Shown: piece after piece, positions 1 to 4,858 of the stretch | Position numbering within the stretch: the first letter of the stretch is position 1 | Layout of the letters: each line of letters begins with the position of its first letter | NCBI GenBank assembly: GCA_047602905.1 | Contig: JBLKOP010000014.1 | Coordinates: forward strand, 1 to 9,722 | Direction of reading: 5' to 3' | Origin: SKIA01 sp047602905 | Lineage (GTDB): Archaea; Nanobdellota; Nanobdellia; Woesearchaeales; SKIA01 | Length of the DNA: 9,722 nt | Position numbers and translations under genes: made by a program | The notes under the pieces: model-generated | The model's input: the letters and a program-made list of their open reading frames with translations, nothing else | Database searches by the model: none | What the model was told of the DNA's origin: nothing

Positions 1-1248
1 ACTTACAGTGCCTGTTCTTACTCCGCCACCACCACCACCACCACCATTCTCTGGACCGCCACCACCACCACCAGCTACGATAAGGTATTCTACAGGTCCT
101 CCGCCACCTTGGAAGGTAAGTGTATTTGTACCAACAGCAGTAAATGTGTGCACGCGATAGCCAGACAAGTGAGTAACAGTGCCTCCTGTAGCGTATGGGT
201 GTGTTGTTTGAGGGAAAGCATTACTGATTGCACCTGCACCTGCAGCGTTTACTGCGCGTATATCAATCGTGTAGGTAGTGTACGGAGTTAATGAACTGAT
301 AGTAATTGGTGAGAACGTAGTACCTGCACTCGTCCAACCACCACCGTTTATTCTGTACTGATAATCCGTAATCGCAGATCCCCCATCACTGCTAGGAGCG
401 GAGAAATGCACGGTAAACTCGTTATGCGTACGGTCAATAGAATTGATTGTAGGAGCGGAAGGTGTAGTAACAGACTCCACACAACTTGTATGTATGTACA
501 CTGTATCATCATGGTCTAGCTCTCCATTTGTACACGTGTACTGTACACCATCACAAGTTTCTGGACTCGTAACTTCGGTATCACTATAAAACCATTCGCT
601 TGTTTGTCCGTGCTCAAGAGTTGAGCCATCAGGAAGAGTGCAATTATCTGGTTCTTCAGGGGGAAGCGGCGTTTGCGTACAGCTCAGGTACTCATAGGTT
701 CCGCTAAGCTCTGTGTCTGTGCATACACGCACTTGCGAGACGCATTCCTCTCCTGGAGCAGGGGATTCTTCTTGCCAGAACGTGCGGTTTTGTGTGTGAA
801 GAATTTCTCCCCAGTGCCCAACACAATTCATGCTTGGAATTATTGGTCGCACCTGCACTACGTCTCCTCCTAAGAGGAGGTTGCGTCCTTTGCTGAGCGT
901 TCCGTTAATAGGAGTTCGTATAAAGTACAGGTATTCTTGGTTGTTATACAAATATATTGATAGCTCGTCACGTCCTTGCGCTGTTTGGTTTAGCCGCGTA
1001 TCGATACTGTACGTTACTCCGTTTAGTGTTTGAGGAAGACGTATTTCTCGCTCATACCCTTCTCCTACTAGTTGTGCAATGATAAACTCGTTTTCTAACT
1101 GTTCAAAAACGCTGTGTACTTGCTGGTCTACTCGTTCTTGTTGTAACTCTACGTAGGTTGCTTGCGAGGCGATAAACACCCCTGTTGCTAGCAGCATCAT
1201 CGCTACAGTTATAAGAACGAATTCGATGGCTGCTTGTGCGTGTTTCAT
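1..1248 (-). CDS. Modular pilin-like surface protein / putative adhesin (3' end beyond window)
   Basis: An open minus-strand frame runs from ATG at 1248 to the window edge (416 codons, no stop seen). The N-terminus MKHAQAAIEFVLI followed by a hydrophobic stretch is a class III archaeal prepilin-type signal (Q-x-x-x-E), normally cleaved just before the Gln by an EppA/PibD-type peptidase. Residues about 30-140 look like a pilin stem (REIRLPQTLNGVTYSI). Two tandem Cys modules follow: C142, C169, C176, C190 and C203, C232, C239, C256. A fibronectin type III domain spans about 263-347 (SAPTINSIDR to YTIDIRAVNAAGAG). A glycine-rich domain starts near 350 (VEYLIVAGGGGGGG). This layout suggests a filament-associated or membrane-anchored adhesin outside the cell, which is inference. 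Its start overlaps the stop of the upstream pilin gene by ATGA, so the two are probably translationally coupled. The ligand is unknown. Confidence 0.85.
   Translation of the reverse strand, partial: MKHAQAAIEFVLITVAMMLLATGVFIASQATYVELQQERVDQQVHSVFEQLENEFIIAQLVGEGYEREIRLPQTLNGVTYSIDTRLNQTAQGRDELSIYLYNNQEYLYFIRTPINGTLSKGRNLLLGGDVVQVRPIIPSMNCVGHWGEILHTQNRTFWQEESPAPGEECVSQVRVCTDTELSGTYEYLSCTQTPLPPEEPDNCTLPDGSTLEHGQTSEWFYSDTEVTSPETCDGVQYTCTNGELDHDDTVYIHTSCVESVTTPSAPTINSIDRTHNEFTVHFSAPSSDGGSAITDYQYRINGGGWTSAGTTFSPITISSLTPYTTYTIDIRAVNAAGAGAISNAFPQTTHPYATGGTVTHLSGYRVHTFTAVGTNTLTFQGGGGPVEYLIVAGGGGGGPENGGGGGGGGVRTGTVS
26..73. repeat. Two CCA trinucleotide tracts encoding poly-glycine
   Basis: Seven uninterrupted CCA units (26-46) and five more (59-73) are separated by 12 nt. 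Read on the minus strand they are in-frame GGT glycine codons of the surface protein. Perfect trinucleotide tracts can gain or lose units by slippage. Here that would change the glycine count without shifting the frame. Confidence 0.85.
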
Positions 1249-1694
1249 GATACTTGTCGTAGCTGTACATAATTTCCTTTGCTCTCTACGCGCACACTAA
1301 TAGAGGATGTTCGTAGATTCGTTCCTGAAACGTTGAGGTATTGTTTTTCTCCTGGTTCTGAGCCGTTAATAGGAATCGTGCTAAAGAGCTGTACAGGAAC
1401 GATTCCTCTTCTTGTTGCTAGCTCAAAGATGAGTACGTCATCAACGATGTACGCGCTAGTTGTTTGTTGAGGAAGAGACCCTGAGACTACTACGAAACTT
1501 CCTGTTCCGTACACGTACATGTTGTTTGCTTGGTTGAGGAGTTGTTGACCAAAAGAAGCTACTTGTGCGAAGTTGTTCGCGTCGGTTTCTGATTGCGTGA
1601 ATTGAAAAATTGCTGCTGTGCTTGCAGTCATGAGCAGCATTGCTAAGCCTATTATGAGAAGAAATTCTACGCTTACTTGTGCTCGCCTCACCAT
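1245..1694 (-). CDS. Class III signal peptide (archaeal pilin-like) protein
   Basis: A 149-residue protein begins MVRRAQVSVEFLLIIGLAML. The QVSVEFLL core is a textbook archaeal class III signal (Q-x-S-x-E-x-x-L) after a short basic leader, and the hydrophobic segment continues to about residue 31. Cleavage is expected between Ala5 and Gln6, leaving an N-terminal helix that can pack into a pilus-like filament or anchor the protein in the membrane. The rest is a small, probably beta-rich domain without cysteines, containing NxS/T sequons at NGS and NVS. The ATG at 1694 puts the basic residues directly before the cleavage motif. A TATA-like box lies about 30 nt upstream. The stop overlaps the next gene's ATG (TCAT at 1245-1248 on the plus strand). 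The family assignment is firm; the exact filament type cannot be told. Confidence 0.85.
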   Translation of the reverse strand: MVRRAQVSVEFLLIIGLAMLLMTASTAAIFQFTQSETDANNFAQVASFGQQLLNQANNMYVYGTGSFVVVSGSLPQQTTSAYIVDDVLIFELATRRGIVPVQLFSTIPINGSEPGEKQYLNVSGTNLRTSSISVRVESKGNYVQLRQVS

Positions 1695-1719
1695 ACAAAG
1701 AGTTTCTTGACAGTATTGG

Positions 1720-1727
1720 CTTATAAG
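1720..1727 (-). promoter_or_regulatory. Putative TATA box for the pilin-like pair
   Basis: CTTATAAG is centred about 30 nt upstream of the pilin ATG, and no Shine-Dalgarno sequence lies between. The box sits immediately beside the stop codon of the upstream COG1325 gene (1731-1733), so the pilin pair may be transcribed separately despite the tight spacing. Confidence 0.4.
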
Positions 1728-1730
1728 CTT

Positions 1731-2183
1731 TTATGCAAAGAGTTGCTTGGCTGCTCGTAGCGCGTTCTCGCGCGTTTTGGGGTGTGCGCAGAGGTTGATG
1801 CGTACTTGGATTACTTCTCCTGCGTGCACGAAACGCCATTGTTGTGTGTATATGCTTTCTTGTTCTAGGCGAAAGTACAAGTCGTGTTTTTCGTCTACGT
1901 GCTTGGGAAGTTCTTCTTGGAGTGCTTTTTTGTTTGTGAGTAGGAGGTTGAGGTTTTGTAGGAAGAGTCGTTGTCCTGGTTGGCGATATAGTTTTGCGCT
2001 GAGTACGTGTATGTCTTCAAAGCCTTCTTGACTAAGTGTTTCTTCTTGCACGTCTATTTGTTCTTTGTACACTTCTTTGAGGTGGTTTTTTAGTCGTGCG
2101 TGTTCTTTGCGGTTCTTGTTGTGTGCTCGCAGGAGGATGGTGTTTGTTAGCTTCATTACGTAAGGAAATGTTTGTTCATTCAT
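1731..2183 (-). CDS. COG1325-type RNA-binding protein (archaeal, dsRBD-like fold)
   Basis: A 150-residue protein matches the PF01877/COG1325 family, annotated as a predicted archaeal exosome-associated RNA-binding protein. The N-terminal strand and helix (FPYVMKLTNTILLRAHNKN, then a charged helix) and the C-terminal half (LYFRLEQESIY, then GEVIQVRINLCAHPKTRENA) follow the family pattern. In that pattern a D/NLYFRLDKQ-like strand is followed by a VRIKI-AxPxKRExAI-A strand-helix. Length fits the family. The ATG at 2183 is favoured over the internal Met10 because the family's first strand starts before it and a TATA box lies about 25 nt upstream. A role in RNA processing or decay is known only by prediction for the family. 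The pilin genes downstream look functionally unrelated. Confidence 0.7.
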   Translation of the reverse strand: MNEQTFPYVMKLTNTILLRAHNKNRKEHARLKNHLKEVYKEQIDVQEETLSQEGFEDIHVLSAKLYRQPGQRLFLQNLNLLLTNKKALQEELPKHVDEKHDLYFRLEQESIYTQQWRFVHAGEVIQVRINLCAHPKTRENALRAAKQLFA

Positions 2184-2200
2184 AAACGTGTAGTTTCGCT

Positions 2201-2213
2201 AAATTATATTTTA
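2201..2213. promoter_or_regulatory. Shared divergent TATA region
   Basis: AAATTATATTTTA lies in the 77-nt gap between the divergent COG1325 and presenilin-like genes. Read leftward, its centre is about 25 nt from the COG1325 ATG, giving a leaderless transcript. Read rightward, it would start transcription near 2233, giving a short 5' UTR of about 28 nt that contains a Shine-Dalgarno sequence. No other comparable A+T box occurs between the genes, so one box may serve both directions. Confidence 0.45.
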
Positions 2214-2249
2214 CCGAATGATAGGGGTTTTTATTCTCAAACAAAAAAA

Positions 2250-2255
2250 GAGGTG
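2250..2255 (+). promoter_or_regulatory. Shine-Dalgarno sequence of the presenilin-like gene
   Basis: GAGGTG sits 5 nt before the ATG at 2261. It is the only clear Shine-Dalgarno sequence I see before a start codon in this window, where the other genes look leaderless. It supports 2261 as the start. Confidence 0.65.
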
Positions 2256-2260
2256 TTTGT

Positions 2261-3169
2261 ATGAAGCACCCAGTAACCCCCACCGTACTCTTACTTATCT
2301 TATTTGTTGCTTCACAAATCATTGGTCTAGGAATACTTGCTCTAAACGCAGAAACAACTATTGATGAAGAAGGAGTCGTTAGCGTCTCGTTTTCTGAGCC
2401 AATAACCGGTGAGAGACCAGAAACGACTTCAGCAGGGATTTTTGTGTACTTAGTAATTGGAATAACTCTAGGAACCATCGCTTTACTGCTCATGGCGCGC
2501 TTTCAAGCAAGACTGCTTTGGAAAGCGTGGTACATGCTTGCAGTAGCGCTTACTGTAGCAACGGCTCTAGGAGTACTTATGAACGCATGGGTTGCTTGGG
2601 GTATAGGAATACTTGCAGCAGTGCTGAAAGCACAGAAACCAGGACTGCTCATTCATAACGTAACAGAAATCTTTATTCACGCAGGAATAGCCTTCATCAT
2701 CGTTCCATTACTTAACGTTTGGTGGGCTGTAGCGATGCTTATAGCAATCGCTGTGTACGACGCGTACGCTGTTTGGAAGAGTAAACACATGGTTTCTCTT
2801 GCTAACTTCATGACTGATACAAAACTCTTTGCAGGACTAAGTGTTCCGTACAAGAAACCCACTGTAAACACAAAAAAGCCAGCTAGAACACCTAACGTAA
2901 CAAAGCAAGTTACTGTACGAAGCGCTATTTTAGGAGGAGGAGACATCGCGTTTCCGCTGCTTTTTTCAGGAGTAGTTCTGCACACACTCATAACAAACGG
3001 AGTAGCTGTGAGTATAGCGTTTTTGTACACTCTTATCATTACTGTTTGTGCCGCTATAAGCTTAACATGGCTGTTTTTGCGAGCAAAAAAGGACACGTTC
3101 TACCCTGCAATGCCGTTTTTGTCAGCGGCGTGTCTTGTTGGCTACGGCATAATAATACTACTTTTATAA
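2261..3169 (+). CDS. Presenilin/signal-peptide-peptidase homologue (GxGD intramembrane aspartyl protease)
   Basis: A 302-residue multi-pass membrane protein carries the three hallmarks of archaeal presenilin homologues (PF06550). These are the YD motif in the sixth helix (Y166-D167), the GxGD motif (G225-G-G227-D228) at the seventh, and a C-terminal PAL-type motif, here P282-A-M-P285 instead of PALP. D167 and D228 are the expected catalytic pair that cuts peptide bonds within the membrane. Several hydrophobic helices lie before residue 190. A basic, Lys/Pro-rich loop (about 196-215) separates helices 6 and 7, as in the family. The segment after the first helix (about 28-55) is acidic and probably faces the other side. 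Natural substrates of archaeal homologues are poorly known; residual signal peptides or membrane-protein fragments are the usual suggestion. The gene stands immediately before the SRP RNA gene and its stop codon is part of that gene's TATA box. Confidence 0.9.
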   Translation: MKHPVTPTVLLLILFVASQIIGLGILALNAETTIDEEGVVSVSFSEPITGERPETTSAGIFVYLVIGITLGTIALLLMARFQARLLWKAWYMLAVALTVATALGVLMNAWVAWGIGILAAVLKAQKPGLLIHNVTEIFIHAGIAFIIVPLLNVWWAVAMLIAIAVYDAYAVWKSKHMVSLANFMTDTKLFAGLSVPYKKPTVNTKKPARTPNVTKQVTVRSAILGGGDIAFPLLFSGVVLHTLITNGVAVSIAFLYTLIITVCAAISLTWLFLRAKKDTFYPAMPFLSAACLVGYGIIILLL

Positions 3170-3170
3170 A
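3162..3170 (+). promoter_or_regulatory. TATA box of the SRP RNA gene
   Basis: TTTTATAAA is a near-ideal archaeal TATA box. Its centre is about 21-25 nt before the proposed SRP RNA 5' end. It spans the last codon and the TAA stop (3167-3169) of the presenilin-like gene. Confidence 0.6.
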
Positions 3171-3186
3171 GCAAGAAGGAGTTCTT

Positions 3187-3459
3187 AGTAGTGCTAGGCT
3201 GGGGCGCTGGGCGTGCCCTGTAACTACGAACCGTCCTTAGTGGAGTCGAAGCCTAGAGGGCGGCTTATTTACTTGGTAAGTAGTCCGTTAGTAACTGTTG
3301 ATACCGTGTCCTCAGTGAGGTAGGTGTTCGTGAACCGGTTCAGGGCAGGAATGCAGCAGACCTAAGCAAGCACGTGCCTGTACTGCGGGTAGCGCGGAGA
3401 AGGAAGCTAACGGGGATGCTGCTTGCAAGGTAAGAGTCCACCTCTAGGCGTGCTTTTTT
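3187..3459 (+). ncRNA. ffs: Signal recognition particle RNA (archaeal 7S RNA)
   Basis: This is the RNA scaffold of the SRP, which targets signal-bearing nascent proteins to the membrane. The SRP54-binding helix 8 is unmistakable at about 3337-3362: a GGTTCAGG 5' side, a GCA stem (3345-3347), a GGAA tetraloop (3348-3351), a TGC stem (3352-3354), then the AGCAG loop and ACC. The flanks GTGAACC and CCTAAGC also match archaeal 7S RNAs. The Alu-like 5' domain shows AGGCTGGGGCGCTGGGCG, then GCCC and the conserved TGTAAC (3220-3225). A GGCT (3197-3200)/AGCC pairing can close it. Helix 5 starts with a perfect 9-bp pairing of 3251-3259 with 3441-3449. CCTC-AGT-GAGG (3310-3320) may be part of helix 6. 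Terminal helix 1 is weak at best (AGTA 3187-3190 with TGCT 3451-3454), so the 5' end is uncertain by several nucleotides. Confidence 0.93.
3454..3459 (+). terminator. T-run terminator of the SRP RNA
   Basis: Six T residues immediately follow the 3' strand of helix 5 and the closing TGC, the usual archaeal oligo-T stop for a small RNA gene. Confidence 0.65.
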
Positions 3460-3460
3460 A

Positions 3461-3546
3461 AAAATTAAATTATGATTAAATAAAATTAAAATTTAATATT
3501 AAGCAAAAAAGAACAAAAATAAATTAAAATTAAATTATGATTAAAT
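3461..3546. repeat. 21-nt direct repeat in an A+T-only-like spacer
   Basis: The 21 bases at 3461-3481 recur exactly at 3526-3546, 65 nt apart start to start. Each copy itself contains ATTAAAT twice, separated by TATG, and further ATTAAA/TTTAAT words lie between the copies. The spacer 3460-3570 is nearly pure A+T. It contains the fic promoter and may hold operator sites. The composition makes chance repetition of short words easy, but a 21-nt exact match is longer than expected. Confidence 0.75.
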
Positions 3547-3555
3547 TTAAATAAA
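3546..3555 (+). promoter_or_regulatory. Putative TATA box for the Fic gene
   Basis: TTTAAATAAA is centred about 25 nt before the GTG start at 3575, implying a leaderless mRNA. It directly abuts the second copy of the 21-nt repeat, so a protein bound to the repeat could affect TBP access. The A+T-rich surroundings make exact placement uncertain. Confidence 0.45.
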
Positions 3556-3574
3556 CAACGTTCTTTTTCATAGT

Positions 3575-4858
3575 GTGAAAAAACCAACCCCTCCTCCTGA
3601 TCCTAAAAAAATACTTGACCAAAACAAAGAATTGTTGTGGAAATATGTGCGAGACCAAGAAATAAAGGATTTCATCGATAAAGCAAACCAAAAATACTGG
3701 TATTGGGATGAATTAAAGCGCAGGCAAAAACCGAAAGAAATAACGTACGAAGAACTTTGGGCAATTACCCGAACACTCAGAGAAGTAAACAGTAAGGAAA
3801 TTTCAATCGGCAAGCCAAGACAGTTCACATATACAGTCACAGATGAAATGCTCAAGGACCTTCACATACTAGATATGAATCTTGGAGGAAGCTTAAAAGA
3901 GCAAAAAAGCGCAGATAAAGAAAAAAAAGAAAAATATCTTGCAAGTTCACGTATGGAAGAAGCAATCGCTTCAAGTCAAATAGAAGGAGCTGTAACAACA
4001 AGAAAAATTGCAAAGAAGATGCTCCTACAAAAGAGAATCCCTCGAAACAATTCTGAAAAAATGATTCTGAATAATTACAACACAGTAAAAGAACTAAATG
4101 AATTAGCAGAAGAAGAATTAACTGAAGAATTAATAAAATATATTCATAGCAGCATAACAAAAGAAACACTAGAGAGTAACGAATACGAAGGATCATTTAG
4201 AAAAACAGACGATGTAATCGTATATGACAAGAACACAAATGAAGTCCTGCATATGCCTCCCAAGCACAAAGAGATTAGTAAATTTATTTCGGAAATATGC
4301 GCTTTTGCTAATCATGATGAGGAAACTTTTTTACACCCAATAATAAAAGCTTCAATACTGCATTTTATGATAGGATACGTGCACCCTTTTGTAGATGGAA
4401 ATGGAAGAACCGCAAGAGCAATATTTTACTGGTTTTTACTTCGCAAAGATTATTGGTTAGTGGAGTACACATCGATATCCCGATTAATTGTAAAGGCAAA
4501 AGCACAATACATGAGAGCATATCTGCACACAGAAAAAGATCAAAACGATTTAACATATTTTATACAACACAATATGAAACAGCTAAATAACGCAGTTATG
4601 CAGTTTAATAAGTACTTAGAAGAAAAAAAGAAAGAAAAAGATCAAATGAGCAAACAAATATCCACAGAACAACTAAACCAAAGACAAATTCAAATTCTCG
4701 TGGACTTAGATAAAGATGAAGAATACACGTATCAAAGCGTTGCTGAACAATTCAGAGTCACTATACCAACTGCAAGATCAGATCTTCTCGAACTAGAAAA
4801 AAAAGGCCATCTGCACAAAAATAAGAGAGGAAGAACATTTATTTTTACAAAAAAATAA
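3575..4858 (+). CDS. Fic-domain AMP-transferase-like protein with N-terminal inhibitory motif and C-terminal winged helix
   Basis: A 427-residue cytoplasmic protein. The Fic active site is intact at H270-PFVDGNGRTA-R281 (HPFxDGNGRxxR). Fic enzymes with this motif transfer AMP from ATP to a protein hydroxyl, with His270 as the base. An inhibitory (S/T)xxxE(G/N) motif lies upstream at S133-SQI-E137-G138, so this is a class II, self-inhibited Fic that needs no separate antitoxin. The N-terminal region (KYWYWDELKRR, about 40-50) is typical of Fic_N-type proteins. Residues about 367-427 form a winged helix-turn-helix (YQSVAEQFRV-TIPTARSDLLELEKKG), as in SoFic-like proteins. The start is GTG at 3575; an in-frame stop at 3548 and no ATG between limit alternatives. 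Arginine is mostly AGA/AGG (14 of 21 by my count), whereas leuS mostly uses CGN, and the gene is visibly richer in A+T. This suggests acquisition from elsewhere. The target protein is unknown. Confidence 0.92.
   Translation: MKKPTPPPDPKKILDQNKELLWKYVRDQEIKDFIDKANQKYWYWDELKRRQKPKEITYEELWAITRTLREVNSKEISIGKPRQFTYTVTDEMLKDLHILDMNLGGSLKEQKSADKEKKEKYLASSRMEEAIASSQIEGAVTTRKIAKKMLLQKRIPRNNSEKMILNNYNTVKELNELAEEELTEELIKYIHSSITKETLESNEYEGSFRKTDDVIVYDKNTNEVLHMPPKHKEISKFISEICAFANHDEETFLHPIIKASILHFMIGYVHPFVDGNGRTARAIFYWFLLRKDYWLVEYTSISRLIVKAKAQYMRAYLHTEKDQNDLTYFIQHNMKQLNNAVMQFNKYLEEKKKEKDQMSKQISTEQLNQRQIQILVDLDKDEEYTYQSVAEQFRVTIPTARSDLLELEKKGHLHKNKRGRTFIFTKK
4849..4855 (-). terminator. Possible leuS terminator inside the fic 3' end
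   Basis: Seven A on the plus strand (T7 on the minus strand) encode the final lysines of the Fic protein. They lie 3-10 nt beyond the leuS stop and are followed by another T/A-rich stretch. This is the first oligo-T that a leuS transcript meets, so leuS mRNA probably ends within the fic coding sequence. Confidence 0.4.

Noticed and set aside
26..73. CCA-rich repeats as a CRISPR or minisatellite array
   Set aside because: The units are 3 nt and lie in frame inside a glycine-rich coding domain; there are no 20-40 nt repeats with spacers.
1456..1839. A 127-codon minus-strand frame spanning the COG1325/pilin junction
   Set aside because: It overlaps two well-supported genes in another frame and its Arg/Ser-rich translation looks like a frame shadow.
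2176..3096. Minus-strand open frames opposite the presenilin-like gene
   Set aside because: They are antisense to a gene with all catalytic motifs intact and resemble no protein family.
3461..3546. Two 21-nt repeats as a minimal CRISPR array
   Set aside because: Only two copies, nearly pure A+T, no repeat stem, spacer also A+T-only, and no cas genes in the window.
3170..3575. tRNA or rRNA gene, or a small protein gene, in the 400-nt gap
   Set aside because: The first two thirds is explained by SRP RNA signatures, there is no tRNA T-arm or cloverleaf, and the rest is A+T-rich spacer with stops.
3575..4858. Fic as half of a two-gene toxin-antitoxin pair (FicTA/Doc-Phd)
   Set aside because: The inhibitory SxxxEG motif is in the same protein, and there is no small antitoxin-like gene upstream or downstream.
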